The notes beneath the pieces were generated by a model. The model saw only the letters and a list, made by a program, of their open reading frames with translations, did no database searches and was not told the DNA's origin. Made by a program: the position numbers and the translations under genes. Below are positions 8,436 to 15,289 of a DNA stretch of 25,325 nt, one piece after another. The stretch spans positions 1-25,325 of the forward strand of contig CAYOLL010000083.1 of assembly GCA_964404765.1 (NCBI GenBank). The letters run 5' to 3'. This DNA comes from CAYOLL01 sp964404765 [NCBI: uncultured Gemmatimonadota bacterium] (GTDB lineage Bacteria; 4572-55). Each line of letters starts with the position of its first letter. Positions within the stretch are counted from its first letter, which is position 1.

Positions 8436-10817
8436 TCACATCCCCACCATCACAAACGGCGCCCAATAATACGCCTGCGGCCGTTTCTTCCGCAAATCCA
8501 ATTGCGCCTGCCGCAACGCCTCCGCCGGACGCAAACCATTCCGCAACATCAAGCGATAAAACTGCGGCATCAATTGGGCCGCAGTTTCGTCGTCCACCAG
8601 CCATTGGCTCAGGACGAGCGCGGGCGTGCCGGCGTACATAAAGCCGCGCATCAGGCCGAGCAATTCATCTCCGGCCAGGATGTGATGACGGGCCGTCTCG
8701 CAGGCGCTGAGAGTGACTAAGCGGGTGTTGAGGCGCAGGCGGAAAATGTCCGATGTTGTCAGCGTCTCATTATACAGTTTGATGAAGGACATGAGCGGGT
8801 TGTCGTCGCGGAAGGCGGCATGGGCGGCGATGTGCAGATAATCGCACTCCGACGCATAGCGGAAGAGGTTGGCGCGCGTAGCATCTGCGCCGGTCAGCAC
8901 AATCGGTTTGTCAAACAAGGCAGCCACTTGCTCGATCTCGCGCTGGATGTGCGGCAGGCGGGCATCGCTCCCGCCGATCAGCAATGCTCTGGAGTAGCAA
9001 GCTTCAGCTTGCCCATAATTCTGGTTATTACTTGCAAGCTGAAGCTTGCTACTCCGATTTTGATGATGACTTGCAAACTGAAGTTTGCTACTCCGGTTTT
9101 GAAACCGATTCGCTTTCTGGCGGCAAATGCCCAAAATTTGGGCACTGGGAACGTAGCTGAGGTTGAATTGTTCGATCAGAGAACGGCCATTATGTTGCAG
9201 GGCGTGGAACGGCAAATAATGCAAATTGCCGCAGGGGATGATGGTCAATGGATTGTTCAGATCGGCGGCAAGGGGAGCGAGCAGTTGATCATACAAACGG
9301 CTCAACAACTGCCCGATTTGGCCATCCAGCCGCCCCGTTTCATCCGGCTGTGTTAAATATTCCGGGAAGCGGCGCAATCTGGACAACAATGCCGTCAGCG
9401 CCACTTCAATCGGTTCTAACGATCCCAAATAATAATGCCGGACGCCGTCCGGTGTCAGCACAAAAGCGATTAGTTCTTGATTCGCCGCAAAATATTCCAC
9501 CACACTGCCAATGGCCACATCCTGCCAGTGTCGAGGATCAAACACCGGCTTGATTGTGCCTGATAAAGCCGCATCGCCATATTGATAGCGATACACAATC
9601 GGTTCCAGCCGCAGTTCTACCGCCTGTAACTCAGCGCTGATTTGCTCAAATTCCGCCCGCCGTTGCCCGTCCACCGGCTGCAAGCGCTGTAAATCGCGAT
9701 AGAGTTTGTCCGCCTGTTGGCGCAGCGCATCGTACTCGGCCTCATTTTCCAGAATGATTTTCAGGCGATTGAGCAGCAAGTCCAGCAGCAGCCGGGAGCG
9801 CGACCGTTCCACATATTCCAAAGCCTGTTCGGTGCGACCGGGCATTTGCAGACACAGCAGCACAAACTCCTCGTAAATCGGCAGATAATCCTCAAAAAAT
9901 GAGGCCTGCCAATTTTCCTGCAAACTGATGACGCTCTTCAACGATTCAATGGCGGCAATCGTTTCCTCATAGGCGATGATGGCTGCGGGCAAGTCATTTT
10001 GCGCCAGCCGCAGTTGGGCCAGCGTGTGCCGGGCCATGATGGCCAGCCACAATTTGGGCCGTTCCTCTTCCCGGGTTAGAACTGCTTGCAGCGCCGCCTC
10101 GGCTTCGTCTAAGCGCTTCAACCCTATCAAGCAGCGGGATTGGAAGACGCAAAAATCCATTCGATCCGGCGCGTCCACTCGAGCAAACCAGCGAAGGGCA
10201 AGTTTATGTTCTTTGTGCAGTTCATACAGCCGCCCCATATTCACTTGCGCCGAAATGCGCCACCGCAGATCGGCCGGTTTTCGAGCGGCCCGGATAGCGC
10301 GATGAATCAAGCGGCGGGCCAGATCAAAATAGTATTGTGAATTTTTACTGTAGCGGCGGTAGATAATCGCCAATTGATTCAATGCCGGACTGTAAGCCAA
10401 ATCACCGTGATGCGCCAATCGCGGTAAAGCCGACTGAAGCCGGCGCTCCGCCTCCGAATATTGATTGATTTCCGTAAGAAATTGGCCGTAAAATGTATCT
10501 AAGCGGGCTTGTCTGAGCAAAATTTCCTGACGTTCCCGCGCGGCAGCATTTTCCAATGCTTTTTGCAGCGCCGATTCGGCCTTTTCGGCATTCTCCAAAG
10601 CCTTATCCAAATGCCGGGTGATGTAGGGAATCGTCGCCCGCCGGTGCCAGGCCATGCCCGCATCGCTCCAGCGCTCTAACGCCTCGAAAACGGCGATGGC
10701 CTGGTCAATCGCCTGATAGGCCGCATCGTACTGTCCGGCGTCGCGCAACTGTCCGGCCTGCGCATACAGGACGTGCCCGGCTTCGGGCGTTACATTTTGT
10801 GGTGTCATTGGGTTCAT
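8436..10817 (-). CDS. TPR-CHAT caspase-like protease
   Basis: The 793-aa protein has an N-terminal helical TPR array (about residues 5-330; e.g. AGQYDAAYQAIDQAI, YSEAERRLQSALP, KRLDEAEAALQAVL), the YVERSRSRLLLDLL helix seen in CHAT-domain proteins, a charged coiled coil (about 355-400), and a C-terminal CHAT domain (about 480-793). CHAT is a clan CD caspase-like peptidase; His666 (HIAAHAAF) and Cys706 (TLSACETAR) form the expected dyad, so the enzyme looks active. No signal peptide or membrane segment is seen. Residues about 575-609 are encoded by palindromic repeats inserted in frame between the PSAQIL helix and the RALLIGG strand. The start ATG at 10817 has a weak ribosome site. It lies downstream of sigma-like and anti-sigma-like genes on the same strand; the substrate is unknown. 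Confidence 0.9.
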   Translation of the reverse strand: MNPMTPQNVTPEAGHVLYAQAGQLRDAGQYDAAYQAIDQAIAVFEALERWSDAGMAWHRRATIPYITRHLDKALENAEKAESALQKALENAAARERQEILLRQARLDTFYGQFLTEINQYSEAERRLQSALPRLAHHGDLAYSPALNQLAIIYRRYSKNSQYYFDLARRLIHRAIRAARKPADLRWRISAQVNMGRLYELHKEHKLALRWFARVDAPDRMDFCVFQSRCLIGLKRLDEAEAALQAVLTREEERPKLWLAIMARHTLAQLRLAQNDLPAAIIAYEETIAAIESLKSVISLQENWQASFFEDYLPIYEEFVLLCLQMPGRTEQALEYVERSRSRLLLDLLLNRLKIILENEAEYDALRQQADKLYRDLQRLQPVDGQRRAEFEQISAELQAVELRLEPIVYRYQYGDAALSGTIKPVFDPRHWQDVAIGSVVEYFAANQELIAFVLTPDGVRHYYLGSLEPIEVALTALLSRLRRFPEYLTQPDETGRLDGQIGQLLSRLYDQLLAPLAADLNNPLTIIPCGNLHYLPFHALQHNGRSLIEQFNLSYVPSAQILGICRQKANRFQNRSSKLQFASHHQNRSSKLQLASNNQNYGQAEACYSRALLIGGSDARLPHIQREIEQVAALFDKPIVLTGADATRANLFRYASECDYLHIAAHAAFRDDNPLMSFIKLYNETLTTSDIFRLRLNTRLVTLSACETARHHILAGDELLGLMRGFMYAGTPALVLSQWLVDDETAAQLMPQFYRLMLRNGLRPAEALRQAQLDLRKKRPQAYYWAPFVMVGM
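8991..9094. repeat. Palindromic repeat cluster inside the CHAT gene
   Basis: A 22-nt arm beginning GGAGTAGCAAGCTTCAGC (8991-9012) has a perfect inverted copy at 9034-9055 and a further near-identical copy at 9073-9094, 39 nt on. Each arm itself contains the palindrome GCAAGCT-TC-AGCTTGC. The 39-nt period is 13 codons, so the frame stays open: the encoded peptide repeats QNRSSKLQ(F/L)AS, and the inverted arm reads as YGQAEACYSR. The same family lies at 10989-11056 and 11793-11850. Confidence 0.9.
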
Positions 10818-10867
10818 ACCGTCTCAGCAAATTTTAACCGGAGTATACTGGAAAATAAGTTTTTATA

Positions 10868-10955
10868 TCTCACGCGAAGGCCCAAAGACGCCAAGAAATG
10901 CGAAAAGCCTATCTTTCTTCATCTTTACTTTGCGCTTTCGCGACTTTGCGTGAGA
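10868..10955. repeat. MITE-like inverted repeat (TCTCACGCGAAGG family)
   Basis: Upstream of the CHAT gene, TCTCACGCGAAGGCCCAAAG (from 10868) is an imperfect inverted copy of CTTTGCGCTTTCGCGACTTT...GTGAGA (10928-10955). It fills most of the 241-nt gap between the anti-sigma-like and CHAT genes together with the element at 10989-11056. No clear promoter is seen there. Confidence 0.6.
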
Positions 10956-10988
10956 CCTGAAAAAACTTAACCTACAGTATACGGATAC

Positions 10989-11056
10989 GGAGTAGCAAAT
11001 TTTAATTTGCCTTTGATCAGTTCAATTGCTGCAGGCAAATTAAAATGTGCTACTCC
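10989..11056. repeat. GGAGTAGCAA palindromic element downstream of the anti-sigma-like gene
   Basis: Arms 10989-11010 (GGAGTAGCAAATTTTAATTT...) and 11035-11056 are 22-nt inverted copies with one mismatch; each holds a smaller palindrome (GCAAATTttAATTTGC type). The element ends 2 nt before the stop codon (complement of 11059-11061) of the anti-sigma-like gene. It may act as an mRNA 3' hairpin. Confidence 0.85.
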
Positions 11057-11058
11057 GG

Positions 11059-11733
11059 CTAACCAATATTCAGATTCTCGATAATTACTTGTTCATTCGG
11101 CAGATCAATAATCAATTCGTAGCCCTGTCGATCATCGGTCGGCACGGCATGGAACAGGAAATTGCCCATGTTATCGGCGGCAACGGTCTGCGGGTCCCAT
11201 TTGGGATGACGTAAACTAACCGTCGGCGCGGCCTCGGCGGGCAAACCGCTGATTTCGCCGAACAATTGCGCTTGTTGGCCCGCGCCGATTTCGCTGACCT
11301 CCACGCGCACCTGATACGGCCCGGCCTCCAACTCCAGCGCCGGCCAGGCTTGACCGCGAAAGCCCATTCGCAGCCCGCGTGTGGCAAAGGCGGGCGTCAA
11401 ACCCGGGTCAAAAGAGGGCAAACGATCTGCCAATTTTTGCCACGCCATTTTCAAATGGGCGATGAGCGGCTTTTTGATCGGCTGATTTGGCGGCGCAAAC
11501 GGATTATTGCTCTTGGCCCAGTCCCACAGCCGTTCCGATGGCATGTAGCTTAAGCGGGTCGGGTCTAAGTCTTCGGGGTACAGCGATGTTTTGGCCGCGC
11601 GGAAAAAACGTTCCCAGGCCTGCGCTTCCGGCGAGTCCGCCAGCCAGGCCGCCACTTTTTGTGCGCGCTCCGACGGCAGTTTGCCGCTTGCAAAGCGCAT
11701 CAGTTGTTCAAGTTGTCTATCCGTCAAAGCCAT
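11059..11733 (-). CDS. Anti-sigma-factor-like protein lacking zinc ligands
   Basis: The 224-aa protein is not assigned to a named family. Residues 1-75 (LTDRQLEQLMRFASGKLPSE...ERAQKVAAWLADSPEAQAWE) follow the helical pattern of the zinc-type anti-sigma domain, but the usual CxxC is replaced by SPEA and no histidine/cysteine ligands are visible. The remainder from about 125 (ELEAGPYQVRVEVSEI...AQLFGEISGL...NMGNFLFHAVP...YELIIDL) looks like a beta sandwich of the carboxypeptidase-regulatory type. There is no transmembrane helix, so it should be cytoplasmic. AAGGA precedes the ATG. It lies between the sigma-like and CHAT genes and has its own promoter-like element at 11758-11783. Anti-sigma and CHAT-substrate roles are inference only. 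Confidence 0.6.
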   Translation of the reverse strand: MALTDRQLEQLMRFASGKLPSERAQKVAAWLADSPEAQAWERFFRAAKTSLYPEDLDPTRLSYMPSERLWDWAKSNNPFAPPNQPIKKPLIAHLKMAWQKLADRLPSFDPGLTPAFATRGLRMGFRGQAWPALELEAGPYQVRVEVSEIGAGQQAQLFGEISGLPAEAAPTVSLRHPKWDPQTVAADNMGNFLFHAVPTDDRQGYELIIDLPNEQVIIENLNIG

Positions 11734-11757
11734 GATTTTTTCCTTGCTGATGATAAA

Positions 11758-11783
11758 GAGTACCGCAAATCGCCAAAAGGATC
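11758..11783 (-). promoter_or_regulatory. GATCC-N15-GTACTC element before the anti-sigma-like gene
   Basis: On the - strand TTTTTTTGATCC (GATCC at 11783-11779), 15 nt, then GTACTCTTTA (GTACTC at 11763-11758) lies about 25 nt before the ATG at 11733. Motif and spacing equal those of the + strand copies between 14146 and 17559. The layout resembles -35 and -10 boxes of an alternative (ECF-like) sigma factor. Confidence 0.65.
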
Positions 11784-11792
11784 AAAAAAACC

Positions 11793-11850
11793 GGAGCAGC
11801 AAAATTTATTTTGCCAGACCGGCTTCGGGCAAAATAAATTTTGCTACTTC
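11793..11850. repeat. GGAGTAGCAA palindromic element at the end of the sigma-like gene
   Basis: Arms 11793-11814 (GGAGCAGCAAAATTTATTTT...) and 11829-11850 are 22-nt inverted copies with two mismatches. The stop codon of the sigma-like gene (complement of 11844-11846) lies inside the second arm, so the repeat supplies the end of that protein. Confidence 0.85.
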
Positions 11851-12998
11851 ATTTCCCAATCACCCACTAAATCTTGCATGGCTTGCTGGCAATTTCTTCG
11901 CCGGCCTTTGAAGGCGGGGACTGTCAGGCCGAAAATACGCTGAATAGCCGCCGCTTCATCTTCCTCGTCATTTAATCTCATGCCATCTATTTCGGCATGA
12001 AGTTCCGCATCGTCAAATACATACGGGCGAAAAAACCACAATAAAGCTCGGCGGCAAAAATCGCTTAGCGCTCGAAAGCCGTCCAGCAGGCTGCGGCGAA
12101 TTTCCTGCTGCTTTAAGATATCAAACTGGTTTTTTATCGTCGGGTCTAAAGGCACAAAGCGCGATTGGGTAAGCTCTTTCAACTGTTGTATCAAGTCACG
12201 CTGCTTTTCTTTTAAAGCAGGGTCGGGCGATTTTAACAGTTGCTCTTCCAACACTTTTAATTGCGCTTCCAACTTTTGCCGAAGCGCATCGTGATCCAGA
12301 CTTAGTGGAATTTTTAGTAGTCGAATCGCCTCTTTCCCGGCAATATCAAACACAAAAGCAGCCACGCCCAACGGACTTTGTGGCTGCCCCCAACGGAAGA
12401 TATTGACAAGAACGGTCTGGAAGACCTGCGCCGCCCCATCCAAAGGAACGAGTTTCGCGTCATCTGCCTGACGGTCATCCGATTTAATATGCGTCTTTAA
12501 AAGGTTTTGTGAGGGCGCCGCCGTGTGGCGAAGTTTTGGAAATTTTCGGCGTAGCCAGCTTTCCACTTCTTTTCTGTACTGGAAGACCATCAGGATGAGA
12601 ATGTTGTTTGCTTCGGCGGTCAATGTTTCCTGCCGCTCCGTATCCTGCGAATTGACCTCTGCCAGTTCGGCCAGCTTTCTTTGCCGGCGCTCAAACAGAA
12701 AGATATTGTCCATCAAATGGCCCAGCAAAACTTCCGGCGTCAGATAAGCCCGTCCTGCCAGTTCGTCCTGCACATGGTCGGCAAAAGACCGCCCCGACTG
12801 CTTCATATAGTCATCTGTAAAATAGCTCAGAAAATCGTCCACATCTTTCTTTTCAATTTTGCCGATACCTCCGGCGCGATGAAAACGATTGGGCGCGGCG
12901 ACAATGAACGGTCGCATTGCTTCCACAAACTCCGGCCACGCCGCCGGATCGCCGTTGCGCAGCCGCTTCATCAAATTGATCCAATCCTGTCGGGACAT
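11844..12998 (-). CDS. Divergent sigma-70-like protein with a long insert
   Basis: The 384-aa protein is not a textbook family member. Residues about 5-35 (INLMKRLRNGDPAAWPEFVEAMRPFI) match the pattern of sigma region 2 of ECF factors (LLRRLRxGDxxAFxELxxxYxPxL), followed by EKKDVDDFLSYFTDDYMKQ, like the helix around region 2.2. The C-terminal 80 residues (GFRALSDFCRRALLWFF...HAEIDGM...IQRIFGLTVPAFKGRRRNCQ) follow region 4 with its helix-turn-helix (ALxxxxRxxL...IAxxxGLSxxAxKxRxxRC). Between lie about 230 residues with a glutamine/lysine-rich coiled coil. ATG at 12998 is preferred: AGAGG lies 8 nt upstream, while the GTG at 13007 abuts that site. The gap to the DUF5615 gene is a few nt, so they form an operon. 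Confidence 0.55.
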   Translation of the reverse strand: MSRQDWINLMKRLRNGDPAAWPEFVEAMRPFIVAAPNRFHRAGGIGKIEKKDVDDFLSYFTDDYMKQSGRSFADHVQDELAGRAYLTPEVLLGHLMDNIFLFERRQRKLAELAEVNSQDTERQETLTAEANNILILMVFQYRKEVESWLRRKFPKLRHTAAPSQNLLKTHIKSDDRQADDAKLVPLDGAAQVFQTVLVNIFRWGQPQSPLGVAAFVFDIAGKEAIRLLKIPLSLDHDALRQKLEAQLKVLEEQLLKSPDPALKEKQRDLIQQLKELTQSRFVPLDPTIKNQFDILKQQEIRRSLLDGFRALSDFCRRALLWFFRPYVFDDAELHAEIDGMRLNDEEDEAAAIQRIFGLTVPAFKGRRRNCQQAMQDLVGDWEMK

Positions 12999-13010
12999 AG
13001 CAGACACCTC

Positions 13011-13385
13011 TTATCCGGTCGTTACCGGCAGCAACCGAACTCTGAACTCCATCTCATCAACGGAGACAATTGCGCCTTTTTCCAGATACTCGATAACCTG
13101 GGGAATAACGTGGCGCAGAAGTTGTGAAATAACCGCGGGCTGCGCATTACCGATACGCAACGAAATAACGCTGGGCATATTCAGACCGCTTTGCGCAATC
13201 AGCGCCGAAAAATCCAAATCCTGCGTGATGATAACGGCCCGAATGCGTCCGGCCAATTCAATAATCTCCGTATCGGCCGCCGTGCATGGCAAATAACGGG
13301 TAACGCGCTCGGCGTCATAACCGCTGACTTGTAAATCGGTCACGGTCAACGGCGAAATATGAATATCCGTGATAAATTTGAGCAT
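13011..13385 (-). CDS. DUF5615 PIN-like protein
   Basis: The 124-aa protein matches the DUF5615 family of PIN-like putative nucleases, typical toxins of two-gene modules with DUF433. Visible features are the N-terminal strand FITDIHISP with Asp7, YDAERV, the AADTEIIELA helix (Asp38, Glu40), and IITQDLDFSAL with Asp56/Asp58, where the family has its second acidic pair. The first acid is in ITDIH rather than the usual LDENL. Its ATG overlaps the DUF433 stop by one base (TGATG), so the two are translationally coupled. The sigma-like gene follows directly. Confidence 0.8.
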   Translation of the reverse strand: MLKFITDIHISPLTVTDLQVSGYDAERVTRYLPCTAADTEIIELAGRIRAVIITQDLDFSALIAQSGLNMPSVISLRIGNAQPAVISQLLRHVIPQVIEYLEKGAIVSVDEMEFRVRLLPVTTG

Positions 13386-13615
13386 CAGGCCGCCGCCCGG
13401 TAAAGCGGTTGGCGATAATCCCCGGCCAGCCAGGCCGCATAACCCATAACCTGCAGCAGGTCGGCCGATTCCAATTCAGGATAAGCCTGCAAAATGTCGG
13501 CCTGAGACATGCCGGAAGCCATGAGCTTAAGCACAAAAGCCGCGGTGATGCGCATCCCGCGAATCGTGGCCTGACCCATACAAACCGCCGGATTTACCGT
13601 AATCCTATCAAACAT
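13385..13615 (-). CDS. DUF433 domain protein (likely antitoxin)
   Basis: The 76-aa protein starts MFDRITVNPAVCMGQATIRGMRIT, the hallmark of DUF433, a small winged-helix-like family that commonly precedes DUF5615 genes; the motif ADILQAYPELESADLLQVMGYA is also typical. The ATG at 13615 is chosen over an upstream in-frame ATG at 13651 because AAAGGAG lies 7 nt before it and the family begins here. By analogy with other pairs it may neutralise and autoregulate the downstream partner; that is inference. Confidence 0.85.
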   Translation of the reverse strand: MFDRITVNPAVCMGQATIRGMRITAAFVLKLMASGMSQADILQAYPELESADLLQVMGYAAWLAGDYRQPLYRAAA

Positions 13616-13647
13616 ATCGGTCTCCTTTCGTTTGGTCGTAAATCTTA

Positions 13648-13970
13648 TCATCTAAAGATAACGTTTCGCTCTAACCCGGTAATTAGCGTCCGTGGCAGCC
13701 GCAGCAGGGTTTCCACGCCGATCACGTCGGTTAGCCGCATTTGCCGTCCTCGGCCACCATTTTCAACTGGTGACAATTTGTCACCGATTGACTACCTTCT
13801 TTCAAAAGCCGCTCTTTCAGGTTGTTCCAATACTTTCGGGCGGTCTGAAAATCCGGCTGTTGCAGCAGCGCCCGTATCACGTCCACAACCGAGAAAAACC
13901 AGGTTTGGGTCTTCTCATCGTACATGCGGCGAATCTTGTAATTCTCAAAAAGAGCCGGTTTGTTTTCCAT
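13648..13970 (-). pseudogene. Frameshifted, truncated BRO-N (DinD-like) gene
   Basis: From ATG 13970 (GGAGG 7 nt upstream) the reading frame gives MENKPALFENYKIRRMYDEK...WFFSVVDVIRAL, then YWNNLKERLLKEGSQ and CHQLKMVAEDGK, the BRO-N domain seen in phage antirepressor and DinD-type proteins. It then ends at a TAA at 13731. The expected continuation MRLTDVIGVETLLRL is present in the next frame (from 13740): one A appears lost between GGCAAA and ATG. After LLRL homology ends and that frame stops at 13648, so the C-terminal half is also gone. It abuts the DUF433 gene and suggests past phage or mobile DNA. Confidence 0.75.
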
Positions 13971-14145
13971 AACAAATCCTCCGTGCATCTATGCGAGTAA
14001 AGCTTGATATTGTCCATTGCACCTTCAGCAAAATACCATTTACCGGATTGTCCGTCAACAGGCTTTTCCGGCAACAAATCGTCTTGATCCATTCAGCGAT
14101 GTGTTCCAGAAGCGAAATTTTTTATTTAATACACGCAAATTTTTT

Positions 14146-14171
14146 GCTCCTTTTTCCCGGATGCCGTACTC
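14146..14171 (+). promoter_or_regulatory. GATCC-N15-GTACTC element, copy 1 (GCTCC variant)
   Basis: TTTTTTGCTCC (GCTCC 14146-14150), 15 nt, GTACTC (14166-14171). One base differs in the left box. It lies 66 nt before the first 103-aa gene, for which it is the probable promoter. The stretch 13989-14140 upstream holds no gene I can support. Confidence 0.6.
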
Positions 14172-14237
14172 TTCATTCTTAGCAAGAACGACATGACCTT
14201 GCTGAAACGGAAAGCAACCCAACGGAGGGCACAACCC

Positions 14238-14549
14238 ATGAAACAGAGCATTGACGAACAAACCGCCATCGCCGCCCTGACTGCGCGCTTTGGCCGGGAG
14301 CGGGTGACCACGGATCACGAAGTCATCCGCGCCTGCTACCCCGCCTTGCCGCCCGGCTATGACCGGATTATTGTGGCCGTTTTGACCCTGCAAAGCGAGG
14401 CCGAAATGGAGCGGCTGATTAATACAGCCGCCGATTACGATTTACCGATCTTGCCCGTAGATAAACGCAATTACGACTATTTGCCGGAACAGCCTTTTAA
14501 CTGCCGCTTTTTAGCGCTGGACATGAGCCCGCTGTTTCAAAATATCTGA
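14238..14549 (+). CDS. Small FAD-oxidase-domain-derived protein, copy 1
   Basis: The 103-aa protein (MKQSIDEQTAIAALTARFG...) resembles only the N-terminal part of the FAD-binding (PCMH/GlcD-type) domain of FAD-linked oxidases: RERVTTDHEVIRACY ~ start of the domain, DRIIVAVLTLQSEAEMERLI ~ the 'VVxPxxxEEVxxLV' helix, AADYDLPILPV ~ 'AxxxxxPVxPRG', and FLALDMSPLFQNI ~ 'VVLDLSRMNxI'. The glycine-rich pyrophosphate loop is replaced by DKRNYDYLPEQPFNCR, so FAD binding in the usual way is doubtful. GGAGG precedes the ATG at 14238. A copy with only 8 differing residues is at 15926-16237. Function unknown. Confidence 0.75.
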   Translation: MKQSIDEQTAIAALTARFGRERVTTDHEVIRACYPALPPGYDRIIVAVLTLQSEAEMERLINTAADYDLPILPVDKRNYDYLPEQPFNCRFLALDMSPLFQNI

Positions 14550-14585
14550 AAGATCGAAGAATTTTTTAAAACCTGCAAAATTTTT

Positions 14586-14661
14586 GATCCTTTTTCCCGG
14601 ATGACGTACTCTTTACATTTTGTAAGGCCGAAAACACGTGTTGGTGGCAAATCGTTTATAT
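14586..14661 (+). promoter_or_regulatory. GATCC-N15-GTACTC element with conserved leader, copy 2
   Basis: GATCC 14586-14590, 15 nt, GTACTC 14606-14611, then a 41-nt leader (TGTAAGGCCGAAAACACGTG..., 14621-14661) containing the palindrome AACACGTGTT. The same leader follows the copies at 17397 and 17534. No + strand gene follows: the next genes, the PIN pair, are on the opposite strand. Confidence 0.55.
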
Positions 14662-14715
14662 TGTTCATTCCTCATTGTTCAGTGATGAACAGGCGTTAGC
14701 CTGAATTATTCATCA

Positions 14716-14861
14716 GCCACTAAGACACCAAAGCACAAAGAATCACTAAGATGTTAAATTAAAAGGCTTTATGATGATTGTTAATTGTTAACAGCGTCGA
14801 TGTCAAAAGCTCAAATTTTGAACAATCTTCGTGGAACTTAGTGTTTTTGTGCCTTTGTGGC
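14716..14861. repeat. MITE-like inverted repeat (GCCACTAAGACACC family)
   Basis: GCCACTAAGACACCAAAGC... (14716-14750) is an imperfect inverted copy of 14827-14861 (CTTCGTGGAAC...TTTGTGGC). Related to the element between fabG and acpP (6485-6624). It lies just past the stop of the PIN gene and may fold as its 3' end. Confidence 0.7.
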
Positions 14862-14881
14862 AGGTTTTTGAATTTTTCAGG

Positions 14882-15289
14882 TTAGGCGGATAACTGAAAG
14901 CGGTCGCAAAACTGCATCGAATCGAGGACTTCAAACGGCAGAGCGGGGATGGTGCGAAGAAAATGCCGATTTTCCGATACAAACAGATCAATCGCCTGCC
15001 ATTCGCAGAACGCCGCAATCTCAATATCGCCGCCTTTGAGCCATTGTTTGTATTGGGCAATTAACAGGGCGGGCGGCTCGTCGTAGCTGATCTCGACGGA
15101 GGGGAGCGCGTTTAGCAGGGTGTAGAACTCTCGATTCCCGGAAGGGTCTAAATTTCGGCGGACCTCCTTTTCGACCTGGCGGGACAGCTTAACCGAAAAC
15201 AGACGCAGAGAGTCCATAATCAAAATAGGCGCGGGGCGCTGCCGATTAATTCCGAACAGAATGATGTTCGTGTCTAAGCTGATGATCAT
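14882..15289 (-). CDS. PIN-domain putative ribonuclease (toxin-like)
   Basis: The 135-aa protein begins MIISLDTNIILFG, the PIN-domain first strand with Asp6. Further candidates for the metal site are Glu40/Glu42 (SRQVEKEV), Asp88 (GGDIEIAAFCE) and, in the place of the usual final acid, Glu106 (VSENRHFL). The order fits VapC-like PIN nucleases, which cleave RNA. Its ATG overlaps the stop of the upstream gene by 4 nt (ATGA), as in toxin-antitoxin operons. Whether it is a toxin or another RNA nuclease is not shown. Confidence 0.8.
   Translation of the reverse strand: MIISLDTNIILFGINRQRPAPILIMDSLRLFSVKLSRQVEKEVRRNLDPSGNREFYTLLNALPSVEISYDEPPALLIAQYKQWLKGGDIEIAAFCEWQAIDLFVSENRHFLRTIPALPFEVLDSMQFCDRFQLSA

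Noticed and set aside
8820-9356. A 178-aa open frame on the + strand inside the CHAT gene
   Set aside because: It is antisense to the CHAT domain, has no family match, and its open state follows from the codon use and repeats of the real gene.
8436-13007. Assignment of the CHAT locus as a type III-E CRISPR (Craspase) system
   Set aside because: There is no Cas7-11/gRAMP gene, no CRISPR repeat array and no Cas1/Cas2 in the window; only the CHAT and sigma-like logic is similar.
13877-14092. A 71-aa - strand frame upstream of the BRO-N remnant
   Set aside because: It overlaps the better supported BRO-N frame, which has a ribosome site and family match; no homology is recognised for it.
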